From Lunularia cruciata (Eukaryota; Streptophyta; Marchantiopsida; Lunulariales; Lunulariaceae), in the NCBI GenBank assembly GCA_948567375.1, contig OX419762.1, positions 33,423,465 to 33,487,464 on the forward strand: 64,000 nucleotides of DNA, given 5' to 3'. Below the pieces are notes generated by a model that was not told where the DNA came from, did not search any database, and was given only the letters and a program-made list of their open reading frames with translations. Shown piece after piece: positions 31,863-42,374 of the stretch (within the stretch, counting starts at the first letter, position 1; each line of letters opens with the position of its first letter). A program made the translations under genes and the position numbers.

Positions 31863-32554
31863 TGTAACACCCATTTGTGCATGTGTGTGGTATTGTGATA
31901 TTTAGCTTGGTATTACAAGTACTTAAGAGATATTATTTATATAGAGATAAAGGATGGTTCTATATTAGTCATGGTTAGCTAAAGTTAGTCATAGCTAAGA
32001 TAGATGGGACCTTACTTTAGAGGAAGTAGAAAAGATGAGCACCACTATTTTGGATTTTAGTGTGTTGACTTGGTATTATTCCTAGGTGTTTGGCTTTGGG
32101 GAAAGAGTTGAGAACTCTTGGGCCCGCAAGCCTTTTTGTTTTGGATTCTTCTTTAGTCCAAGGATAGCCCATGTGAAGGAATCCTTGCTTTAGTGGTTGG
32201 GTCAAGATAAGACCACATGCTTAGGGGAATATGCCCATGTGAATGGATATTCCTTTCTACTTTTTAACTTTACTTGACTTTTAGTCTAGTAACTTGAGTT
32301 ACTACGGTAATTAGTAACTTTGGTACGTAACTATTTCACAAGTATATAAACAAGGAGTGAGGAGGTACTCATCATCCTTTCATTTGCAACTATCTCTCTC
32401 TCATTGAGTTCTCTAGTGAGCAATGTCTTGAGTCTTGGAGTGTTAGCCTTGGAGGAGTATGATGGAGTTGGGGTTTCTTGCCTTCTTAGTCCATGGTGCG
32501 CTACCATAATAGCCATCAGAGGTTCATCCTGAGTGAGAGACAGGCCGGCTCACA
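31863..32554 (+). repeat. Element B 3' LTR
   Basis: 692 bp, matching 24720-25411 except for two substitutions noted by eye. Followed directly by the GTAC duplication. Confidence 0.95.
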
Positions 32555-33687
32555 GTACTACTGCATCTACTCGTAGTACTTCACTTTCCTCCTCACCTTG
32601 GATTATACTCTTCTTTAAATCTGAGTTCTCTTCTTCTAATCAAGCTAACACCTGCAACACAGTCTTCACCTCCAGACACTTCAACCGCATCTCCTTCTTC
32701 TTGTGCTCTAACTTCACTAACAACAGGCACACAACCTCTCGTAGATACTCTACTCCTTCACTCGGAGTTACCTTGACTTGCAGACTTATCTCCTTCTTCA
32801 CCTCTTCCTCATTCAACACTCGCCTTCTAAGCCGCAGTCGCCTTATAGGTATAGATTTTTTGCTCCCCAAACTTCCATCCTCCTCTTCTCTTACCTTACT
32901 CAGCCCCGCCTCATACTTTGCCCTCCATTTGGAACGAACTTCTCTTTGAATTGTAACTCTCTTCTCCTCTTGCTCTGGAACTTTAGAAAGCTAACATTCC
33001 AATTTGATGCCAAGAATGTGATCTAAAGCCTGCTCAAGATCTCAATTCTTACAATCACATCTAACCTCAAAATTGTAGGATTTCTCATTGAAAATTCAGA
33101 GTTTTTCTTCCCTCTTCCCATCTTTCTCTCTTCCACTCAGGGTTGGGGACTATTCTTCCTACTGATTCCCGGATTAACTCTCTCAATTTCCCTCAACACA
33201 CCAGCGCGTCTTTGACTCTACTTCCCACAATCTCCTACAAGACAACTTCTTAACGGCGATGGAAAATTGCTTGTCATTACTTTGTCTTTAGCCCAATCTT
33301 TATAGAGTTGCGCCTTCTTTGTCTTTCTTCAATTCAAGTTTCTACCAAGAAATCACACCTCCTACATGCTCCTGTCTTTGTCAAGTGTCCTTCTCGCATA
33401 TAACCGCCATTTTTGAATGGTCTCTTCTTGAATGTCTTGCCCCGACGGGAAGTTGTTACATTGTCCTCACCTCGGGTTGAGCACCCCAAGACAAAGACTC
33501 CTTACTTTGGGTTGTATGTTGATAGGGCAATTCTGAGTACCTCTCCTTATGACCCAAAGTCACGTTACCTCAGGTTTCATCCCAAGGACACTTTTCTTTG
33601 CCTTCTTTGGCCATACATGCGCAATTCAACTTCTTTATACACTTCTTCTTTGAAATTGAGAAAAAAAACAAAAATGTGGGTACCACA
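32555..33687 (-). mobile_element. CC element copy 1, right piece with natural 5' terminus
   Basis: Continues the CC sequence interrupted by B. The minus strand starts TGTGGTACCCACATTTTTG at 33687, the same terminus as the copies ending at 57034 and starting at 63360. Compared with the complete copy, about 0.9 kb (equivalent of 55415-56345) is deleted, removing the N-terminal and acidic part of the gene. A surviving ORF (32640-32870) reads VTPSEGVEYLREVVCLLLVK and coiled-coil sequence. Confidence 0.8.
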
Positions 33688-33866
33688 ATTGCCACATTCA
33701 ACGAGGACGCTGACAACATATGGAGTACAAGGTCCTTTGGAAAGGGTTACCCCTTCATGATGTCACATAAGAACCTCTTTCTCACCTCTTGAATGCACAG
33801 ATGGTCATCCAAGAGTTTGAAGCTTCAATGGCAACAAGGATGTCACCAACTAGCAGTGGAGGAATA
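33688..33866 (+). pseudogene. Chromovirus pol 3' end with chromodomain remnant
   Basis: Begins exactly at the CC terminus. It aligns with the minus strand of 50616-50815 of Chr1 (shared ACAAGGTCCTTTGGAAAGGG...). Encodes the last part of the chromodomain region, with the frame lost. It shows that CC copy 1 inserted into a plus-strand chromovirus. Confidence 0.7.
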
Positions 33867-34276
33867 TGTAACAATATAGAGTTTAGCAACATAGTTAGTA
33901 ATGCTAATGAAGCAGAGAATAAGCCAAATTAGCTTAGAATATTCTAGAAGCCTTTAGAAAGCTTCTTGGGAAGCTTCCAAACTAGCTTAACTTGCATCCC
34001 AAGTAGATAGCTTCTAGAAGCTTCCAACTAGCTTAGCTTGCATGCCAAGTAGACGGCTTCTAGAAGGAAGCTTCTTGAGAAGCTTCCTAGTTAACTTGGC
34101 TTACACTCTAAGAAAGCAGCTCAAGGAAACTTCTTGAGAAGCTTCTTAAGGGCCTTGTATGTTGCCTATAAATACTAAAGCCAAAGCTCATGTTAGGCAT
34201 TCGGAGTTTTCCCACATTTAGTGTCCCAATGTGAGTTTCCATTCTCCTATTTCTCTCCTCAGACTCAGTGTTTACA
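33867..34276 (+). repeat. Chromovirus 3' LTR
   Basis: 410 bp, TGTAACAATATAG...GTGTTTACA. Contains the heat-shock-like trimer TTCTAGAAGCTTC at 34012-34024 and a TATAAATA box at 34167-34174. About 100 bp of unassigned DNA follows. Confidence 0.85.
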
Positions 34277-34379
34277 CTTACCTATTCCCAATGTTGTGTA
34301 GGAGTAGGGAGTGATTGAAGGAGTCATGTGGGAGCTTAATTAAAAGCTTTATTTTGTTAATAGAGTAGGTAGCTTTGAA

Positions 34380-36667
34380 CATATTCTATCACATCCTTGC
34401 TCATCTTGGGCCAATATTAATTACATTTGATCTCATCCAAGGTCTTGTCCACTTTAATGTGATATGCAATAGCAGAATCATGACATTTTGCTATGGGGTG
34501 GTTCTTATGTTTGTGGCATCCAAGATACATAACTTGCCATCACAAAAGGTGAGTCCTTGGGTGTTGGTGGTGTCTTTGGATGATTGAGCTCTTATAACCT
34601 ATGGATTTAATTTCATAGCAACAAGAATCCTTTGCCATAATTTAGGGTTCATCTTGACCTATACCACCAGATTGTTTATCATTGGCATTTGGATGAATGC
34701 ATCTACAAGTTGCTTCTTGCTTTCCACATATGTGATTGTCATTTTGAACCATTGTCTCCACTTTGCCTATTAAATCTATCAATAAGATAGATCTTTTTGT
34801 GTCTTAAGTTAAATAAGAGGTTTGTAATCTGTCACTACAAATGCCTTATCATCAAGATAGTGCTTTCAATGCTTGGTTGTAAGGTCAATGGCTAGCTCTT
34901 CTCATTAGGTGGTGTGATAGTTGCATTTTGCCAACAATAAATTTTGAGAGAAATATGCAACTTGGTGTCATTTGTCATACCACTCATGTTGTAGGACTAC
35001 CCTATTGCCATGCTTGATGCATCTATAGTGAACTTGATCGGATGTTTTGATTGGTGCATGTAGTAATGTATCTTTCAATTCTTGAAAGACCAATTCTTGT
35101 GTGGTTCCCCACATCTACTTCTTCCTCTTGCCAAATAGTGTTGTCAGAGGTTGTGCAACATTGGAAAAATCCTTGACAAACTGATAATAAAACCCCATCA
35201 ATCCCAAGAAGCTCTTGAATTGAGTCTGATCTTCTTGAGTACTCCATTTTTGAATGACTTCTATTTTATCTATTAACACTTGGATACCTTTTGCACTTAA
35301 TCTATACCCCAAGTAGTCTACTTTCGACTTGCCAAACTTCAGACTTTCAAATTTTGGCATAAAATTGATTCCATCATAGAATCTGAAAGACTTCTTCCAG
35401 ATGTTGCTTGTGATTTATCATCATTATATTATAGACTAAGATATCATCTAAGGAGATGATAAAGAGTTTATCCAAGCATGGATGAAATATGTCATTCATC
35501 AAACTCATGAAAGTGGCTGGTGCGTTGGTCAGGCCAAACAATATCACCAAGTACTCAAAGTGGCCATACCTTGTTTGAGAAGCAACTTTTTGTATGTCTT
35601 CCTCCACAATCCAGATTTGGTTGTAACCACATCATCGATCAAGTTTGGTGAAGTGTTTTACCCCATTGAGTTGATCAAATAGGTCATCTATGCAAGATAA
35701 GGGGTTTTTTTTTCTTCATTGTTTATTGATTTAGGCCTTGACAGTCAATGCACATGTATATTGTACCATCCTTCTTCTTCAAATAAGACAAGAGCCCCAT
35801 ATGGTGATATGCTAGGTTGGATAACTTTTTTTGAATCATATCCTCAATTTGAGCCTTACATTCCTCCAACTCATGAGATGATAAATGATATGGGGCCTTA
35901 CAAGTGGTGTATTCCTTGGAAATATCTCGATTTTATGATCTACTCTCCTTTTTGGTGGCAATCATGAGGGTAGATCATCCAAGAAGACATCTTGAAACTC
36001 ATTGATCATATCTTTCACTTTCTTAGAAATTTTACCATTGAGTTATGCACTCTAGATTTCTCTTATTAGACCCATGGAACATCTATTGTCTTATAGACAA
36101 TTGTCATCCCTATGACATAGAGAAGCAATTCCTGCCTATGTGATCTTTCTTTAATCCCAATAAGATTCTATTGGTAAGTTCTCACTATTTTTTCCTCCAA
36201 TTGACAGTAAGGTTGTAGTGTTCTATCCATGGCATGCCTAAGGTTGCATTGTAACAAGCTAACGATGCCACTCGCCACTCAATTGTTTCTTGATACTCTC
36301 CTACAAAGAGTGCTACCTTTCTAGGTAACAACTCAATCCTCTATATCTACCCATTAGGTAACTCTACTTCTTAATTCTCATCCTTCTCTAGATCCATTCT
36401 ATATCTTATTGCAATAGAGTAAGACAAGAAAATCTTTGTTGATCTAGGGTCTATTAATACTCTCACTTGATTTCCTTCTATGATTCCATTCTTGACAATT
36501 AGTTGTGATTTTTTCTTCCTTGATCTTTGTGCACATGTCCTCTTCCTCCTCTTGTTTTTTGCTTCTTCATTGAGCCAAGAAGGCCGCAAGGTACATTTAG
36601 TAGCAATCTTTGTTTTTATGATTTGATTTTTGCATCTTCCTCTTCAATTTGTCTCTCCATGTTGTTC
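34380..36667 (-). pseudogene. Decayed Ty3/gypsy pol (protease, RT, RNase H, integrase start)
   Basis: Minus-strand order: protease-like VRVLIDPRSTKIFLSYSIA (about 36430), RT GHFEYLVILFGLTNAPATF and LFIISLDDILVYN (about 35590-35400), VDYLGYRLSAKGIQV (about 35310), FKSFLGLMGFYYQFVKDFS (about 35200), RNase H YLDDKAFVVTDYKPLI (about 34850), and an integrase zinc-finger remnant with KWTRPWMRSN (about 34430). RT keeps both catalytic Asp residues but frames are broken. The wording is chromovirus-like. The element is split by element C: its gag knuckle lies beyond C at 41603-41683. Confidence 0.8.
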
Positions 36668-37353
36668 TGTGAGCCGGCTTGTCTCTCATTCAAGATGAAC
36701 CTTTGATGGTTATTATGGTAGCGCACCATGGACTAAGAAGACAAAGAACCCCAACTCCATCATACTCCTCCAAGGCTAACACTCCAAGACTCAAGACATT
36801 GCTCACTAGAGAACTCAATGAGAGAGAGATAGTTGTAAATGAAAGGATGATGAGTAACTCCTTACCTCTAGTTTATATACTTGTGAAATAGTTACGCACT
36901 AAAGTTATTAATTATTGGAGTAACTCAAGTTACTAGGTTAAAAGTCAAATACAGTCAAAAAGCTAAAGGAATAGCCATGCTCATGGGAATACTCTCCTTA
37001 GCATGTGGTCTTATCTTGACCCAACTACTAAGTCAAGGATTCATTCACATGGGCTATCCTTGAACTAAAGAAGAATTCCAAGAATTCCAAGTGAGGAAAG
37101 AGTTCTCAACTCTTTCCTCAAAGCCAAACACCTAGGAATAATACCAAATTAACACATTAGAATCCAAAATAGTGGTGCTCATTTTTTCCACTTCCTCTAA
37201 AGTAAGGTCCCTTTATCTTATCTATGATTAACTTTAGCTAATCATGACTAATGTAGAACCATCCTTTATCTCTAAATAAATAATATCTCTCAAGTACTTG
37301 TAATACCAAACTAAATATCCCAATACCACACACATTCACAAATGGGTGTTACT
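36668..37353 (-). repeat. Element C 3' LTR
   Basis: 686 bp, minus-strand AGTAACACCC...GGCTCACA; many substitutions relative to A/B. Confidence 0.85.
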
Positions 37354-37373
37354 TTTACTCCCAGACTAAGTTT

Positions 37374-39597
37374 TCACTTTGTCCTCAAAGTGAAGGTCTC
37401 TACCATCTTGTGCTCCTCCAAGGTGATTTCCTTTAGATCCTTGTAATTGAAAGCAAACACATGGATGAACTTGTGGAAAATCTCCTCAAAACTTACATGC
37501 TCCTCCTTGGTAACAAATGTACCATACTTGAGGTCAGATAACCTCCTCTCTATCTCCTCAAGTGTAAATAGTGATTTATTTGGGTCTCTCAAACCATTTG
37601 GTGCAAAATCCATAGCACACAAGGGATACACATCTGAATCAAAATCAGATTCAAATTCATCCTCCTCTATGGAAGTCTCCTCCTCCATACTTGTGTCCAC
37701 ACCCAAAGCTCCTTCTTCTAAATTTGATTCCCAATAATTAGAAGATGGAGTATCTAATTGTGAAGTGTTGGTGGTGTTAGTCACAAGACTTGTGACTTTA
37801 TGGTTTGATGGCCCAATCCTCAAGTATCTTTTTGTGCCATTGATGAGTTGTACGTGTTGCTCTCAACCATGGCCTCCCAAGAAACAAATCATAGCTTGGA
37901 TCCTTCAAGACTTGCAAAGTCATGAGGTTTTGAACTCCCATAACTGAAACTACCACCTTATCTATCACCCCTACTGGTCAAACTTGTTGCTTGTTTGCCA
38001 TGCTCACCACAAATGTTGAAAGTCTAGAGGGTACCATATCCAACTACTTCATCAAGTGTTCTGACATGGCATTCATTGCTGATCCTCTATCAACCATTGC
38101 ATCTTGATGTTGTGACCATTCACTCACATCGATCTTGGGAGGTCTATTCACAAGCCTCCTATGGTGCTCGTTTTGCATCCACCAACCCCATTAAAACTAG
38201 AGCTTTTGCCTTCTTCTTCCTCTTGCTCCTTGTATAACTCAAATCACTTCTAAGCTCCTTTCTCAAGGTATGGTTCAAAGCGATCAGTTGGCCAATTGTG
38301 ATGTTAGCCTTGTGACTACCAACATCCTCCAAAACATTGTAGTTCCATTGTTGCTTTGAGATCAAGAAGTCCTCCATCCCCAACTTCTTCCTTGAAGTTT
38401 TTGTTGTTGATGGTGTTGATGTGAGAGTGCTCCTAGTAGATATAAGAGTATTCTTACTAGGAGTAAAATCCTTGAGAAGAGTGTACATCCTCAACAAAAC
38501 AAGTTCTCTTCTTCTCTAGTGCCAAAAGCTCCAAATTAAGAACTTTGGAGTTTGAGCACTCCCCCTTCTCATACTTGCTCTCAATCACATCTATGGATGC
38601 TATCCCCTGACCTTTGTTTGGGTTAGGAACCACTTGGGTTTCACTACCTCCCTCTTTTCCTCTATTGGCTCCCTATAATCCCTTCCTCCATAGTAAGTGG
38701 AATTTGGGCAATTCCTTTGGATGTAAACTCTTCCTCCACAACCAAAACAATTTCTATCATTTAATTTGTAAGCTAGTTGGCCTCCTCTATATGGATAGCT
38801 TCCATAACTCCTAGACCCTTCCCCTACATTCTGATCTACCTCTCTCTTCTCCCACAGTTGCACCACATTGATCTTGAGATCTGCAAGTTGTTCTGTGATG
38901 GTTTGAAGTGGATCTTTTGGTAAAGGTGCACAAACTGGAGCAACTACTACTTGTGGTGCAACCCTTGCCACCAAAGTATCAAAATTTCCCCCATAATTGT
39001 AGCCTTGAGGAGGATGCACAACCTCCTTCACCACCAACTCACTCTCATCTCTTTTCAAACTCTCCTCCATACAAATTACAATCTTGATAGCTTCAACCTT
39101 GGAAGAAGGTTTCTCATATCTCCCCTTACTTCTAATTTGTGGTCTAAACCTTCCACAAAATTCTTGGTAAGAATGGCCCATATTTCAATCATAGTAGTCT
39201 CCACATCATCCCCACCCTTCCTCAAAACTACGTAAAATTTGGACTTTAACTCCTCCACTTGTTCTACAAAGACTCTCACTTTCTCTCCATCTCCTTGTTT
39301 GAGAAAGGTAACCTCATCCATCAGTCTCTCATGACTCTCCTCTGGAAGAAATTTCTCAATGAATGCTACAGTCAAACTCTCCCAAGACTCTCTTGCCCAT
39401 CTCTTTTCTCTCTCTTTTGGTATTCTGACTCACACAATGTAATTTTTGCATCCTCAAAGAAACCTGGTAATAATGAGACCCACTCATTCTTTCTCCTCTC
39501 ATTATTCTTATGCAAGCTCTCTTGAAGTCTCTCACAAAGGCCTCCACATCTTCTCCATCTTTGCCAAAGAAAACCGGAAGTTTCCATATCTTAACCC
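37374..39597 (-). pseudogene. Element C gag-protease pseudogene
   Basis: Homologous to residues 1 to about 735 of the A/B polyprotein. The start region has lost a base (the gag ATG context is shifted), and stops or shifts separate the pieces at 39372-39587, 38600-39181, 38159-38497 and 37374-37823. The zinc knuckle survives as CFGCGGRVYIQRNC (H replaced by Y). The frame then jumps to the pre-hairpin sequence because RT, RNase H and integrase are deleted. Confidence 0.85.
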
Positions 39598-39818
39598 CTC
39601 ACTATCTTTCTTTTCCCTTAAATTTTTGTTCTCTTTTCTTTTCTCTCACTCTAACTAATAGAGAATGTTCATGACTAACACCATTTGAGAGTAATCCACC
39701 CTAGGGAACACAAATGGTTCAGGCTGCTCTAAGATTTCTATAGCAACATGAAATCCTAGAGTGCATAGTAATCAAACCTTCATGGATAGTTTATCCATAA
39801 GTTGAAAGATTATCTCAA

Positions 39819-40360
39819 TCACTGATCTTGAGAACTCGTTGGTGAAAGTGGTAGTATTTTTGTAGTTGTACTAAGACTCTCTCCAAGATCCTTCACCAAA
39901 GTCTCCAAAAGCACTTTTAATCCACTACACTCATGTCTTTTCGGAAGTCCTTCTACTCCACAAACCTCACACAACTCATTGGCCCTAGATCTTCTCCCTC
40001 CCAATCTTGGTGAAGAAGGTCCAACATGCAAACCTAAGTAAAGTAAACCTCTCCTTTCCCTTAGTCTCTTGCTCTCAAAGATCAATGGACATGAACTTGC
40101 CTTATGTCCCTTCTCTTCACATAAAAAACACTAAGACTCATTCTTTCCTCCAAAGTGGTATAGGTTTTTGGATCCACACAACACTCTCTTCAAATTCTAC
40201 TCTAAACTCTCTTTTCTTCAAATTCACCTCTATAATCAACTCAAACCCTTGGGGAATCTTGCATAACCTCAATTTTTTTCTTGGTGAACCTCCATGTATC
40301 CTAGATGAGTCTAAACACTCAAACATGCTTTTTGTTGCTCTCACACTCCTCATGCATGAG
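39819..40360 (-). pseudogene. Element C ORF1 pseudogene
   Basis: Retains the C-terminal cluster CEVCGVEGLPKRHEC and flanking basic sequence (39819-40085). The CCHC knuckle region (about 40100-40135) has a stop and a frameshift. The N-terminal half lies in another frame (40138-40330, LRLCKIPQGFELIIEVNLKK). It shows that ORF1 was part of the family before the A/B burst. Confidence 0.8.
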
Positions 40361-40944
40361 ATCTCAACTATGTAGAGTTGACCCCTCCTCATAATGTCAC
40401 TAATTTTTCTCAACTTATTTGTCAAATTCCTATGAAATTTTTCATAGTTCATAACAACCCCAGGATGTCTTCTCCTACAAAATTTCAGATCTTTTCATTG
40501 AGTCATTTGGCCTAGAGATTGTTCTCTTCAATAGATACATTTCAAATTTGGTCTAAAAACCACCCCTCTCACTTTAAAAACTCATAACTTTTTACACAAA
40601 AATGATCTTTCTCTAACTCTTGAGCCAAAAAGTATAACAATATGCACTCAATTTTCTTGCAGAATTTTAAAATAATCCATTGAAAACTAAAGAAATGATA
40701 GAATCTGTACAAAATTCTAGAGAGTAAGTAGTTGCGAGAGCAATTTACCCAATCAACTTAAAAAAATTCTAGCTCAATGCATGTACTAGCTCTCACAAAA
40801 ATTTGAAGTGTTCTAACTAAAGGATAACCCAAGCTATCATGTGTAGATCTCAAGTATAGATCTCAAACTTGAGTTTTTTCTTAAAATCACTATAATCCCT
40901 AAGATCTGCAATCCATCTCACACAATCTCTCCAAATTCTCTCAT

Positions 40945-41115
40945 GTGTACAAGATATACAATATCACCTCAAAGACATCATAATGAACTATAGGGTATAC
41001 AAATAGATCTTGCTTCTCCAAGATAATTTCAGACCTCTCCTCCCCTAATGTTTTCTTGAAGTGAGCTCTCATAGCACTCTTCTGTCTAATATTGAATTGT
41101 ACATGGAACATTATC
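40945..41115 (-). CDS. Leader ORF still open in element C
   Basis: Same length as in A/B, starting MFHVQFNIRQKSAMRAHFKK. About 12 codons change the residue and 6 are silent against B, near neutral expectation. The rest of C is dead, so openness may be chance. Confidence 0.3.
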
Positions 41116-41152
41116 TTACCTTTTAGAGAGGTCCCAACAACGGAACCAAAAA

Positions 41153-41602
41153 TGTAAGCCAGCTTGTTTCTCACTCAAGATGAACCTCTGATGGCTATTA
41201 TGGTAACATACCATGGACTTGGAAGGCAAAGAACCCCAACTCCATTAGACTCCTCCAAGGCTAATGCTCCAAGACTCAAAACATTGCTCACTAGAGAACT
41301 CAATGAGAGAAAGATAGTAGTAAATGAACGGATGATAAGTACCTCCTCACCTCTAGTTTGTATACTTGTGAAATTGTTATGCACCAAAGTTACTAATTAT
41401 TGGAGTGACTCAAGCTACTAGGCTAAAAGTCAAATAAAGTCAAAAAGCTAAAGGAATATCCATACTCATGGGAAAACTCTCCTCAACATGTGATCTTATC
41501 TTGACCCAACCACTAAGTCAAAGATTCATTCACATGGGCTATCCTTGGACTCAAGAAGAATCCAAAACAAAAAAGCTTGTGGGTCCACAAATGGGTGTGA
41601 TC
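41153..41602 (-). repeat. Element C 5' LTR, internally deleted
   Basis: 450 bp. The promoter half matches A/B, then about 240 bp is missing between GGGTCC and ACAAATGGGTGT, leaving only the last bases of the LTR edge before the GTTC duplication. Confidence 0.8.
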
Positions 41603-41683
41603 GTTCAAAGATTGCCTATATGCAGGCCGAGGGCCTCTAGGAAGATGAGCATGATAGTTGATGGCTATGTGCCCAAATTGGCC
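41603..41683 (-). pseudogene. Gag zinc-knuckle scrap of the Ty3 element hosting C
   Basis: The minus strand reads GQFGHIAINYHAHLPRGPRP then AYRQSLN, the second half of a CCHC knuckle and following basic region, in frame with NNMERQIEEEDAK at 36667 once C is removed. It is ended by a family-1 LTR at 41684. Confidence 0.65.
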
Positions 41684-42374
41684 TATAACACCCATTTGGG
41701 CATGTATGTGCTATTGTAATATTTAGTTTGGTATTACAAGTACTTGAGAGATATTATTTATATAAAGATAAAGGATGGTTCTACATTAGTCATGATTAGC
41801 TAAAGTTAGTCATAGCTAAAATAGAAGGGACCTTACCTTTGAGGAAATGGTAAAGATGAGCATCACTATTTTGGATTCTAGTGTTTTGACTTGGTATTAT
41901 TCCTAGGTGTTTGGCTTTGAGGAAAGAGTTGAGAACTCTTGGGCCCATGAACATTTTTGTTTTGAATTCTTTTTTAGTCCAAGGATAATCTATGTGAAGG
42001 AATCCTTGATTTAGTGGTTGGGTCAAGATAAGACCACATGCTTAGGAGAATATTCCCATGAGTATGGATATTCCTTTAGCTTTTTGAATTTATTTGACTT
42101 TTAGCCTAGTAACTTGAGTTACTCTTGTAATTTGTAACTTTGGTGTGTAATTATTTCACAAGTTTTTATAAACTAGGGATGAGGAGATACTCATCATCAT
42201 CTTTTGCAATTATATCTCTCTCATTGAGTTCTTTAGGGAGCAATATCATGAGTCTTGGAGTGTTAGCCTTGGAGGAGTATGATGGAGTTGGGGTTCTTTG
42301 CCTTCTTAGTCCATGGTGCATTACCATAATAGCCATCAGAGGTTTATCTTGAGTGAGAGATAGGCTGGCTCATA
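41684..42374 (+). repeat. Family-1 LTR (solo), plus strand
   Basis: 691 bp, TATAACACCC...GGCTCATA, diverged from A/B. No matching 4-bp flanks (GGCC left, AGAC right), so it may be a recombination product rather than a simple solo LTR. It faces the LTR of C with 81 bp between. Confidence 0.8.

Larger units (their letters stand above)
24720..32554 (+). mobile_element. Complete Ty3/gypsy element B (family 1)
   Basis: A 7835-bp element, same structure as A but on the plus strand: LTR 24720-25411, primer site, leader ORF, ORF1, gag-pol, hairpin and polypurine tract, LTR 31863-32554. The two LTRs differ at two positions that I can see (G/A near 25124 versus 32268, and C/T near 25332 versus 32475), so insertion was recent. 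The 4-bp duplication is GTAC (24716-24719 and 32555-32558). It lies inside a CC element. All ORFs are intact. Confidence 0.96.
36668..41602 (-). mobile_element. Element C: internally deleted, dead family-1 copy
   Basis: Left (3') LTR 36668-37353, right (5') LTR 41153-41602. The primer site, leader ORF, ORF1 and gag-protease region are recognisable, but about 2.6 kb covering RT to integrase is gone. The deletion joins sequence equal to A 11466 and A 14100 at a shared CTCTAYC motif. The 4-bp duplication GTTC is present (36664-36667 and 41603-41606). It is much more diverged than A and B, so it is an older insertion into the Ty3 element at 34380-36667. Confidence 0.88.

Noticed and set aside
32555-33687. 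CC copy 1 as a normal host coiled-coil gene
   Set aside because: It shares an exact repeated terminus with two other copies, lies inside a chromovirus, and has a large deletion and stops.
41684-42374. Pairing the LTR at 41684 with the C 5' LTR as an independent element
   Set aside because: They face each other in opposite orientation with 81 bp of foreign gag sequence between; no internal region and no matching flanks.
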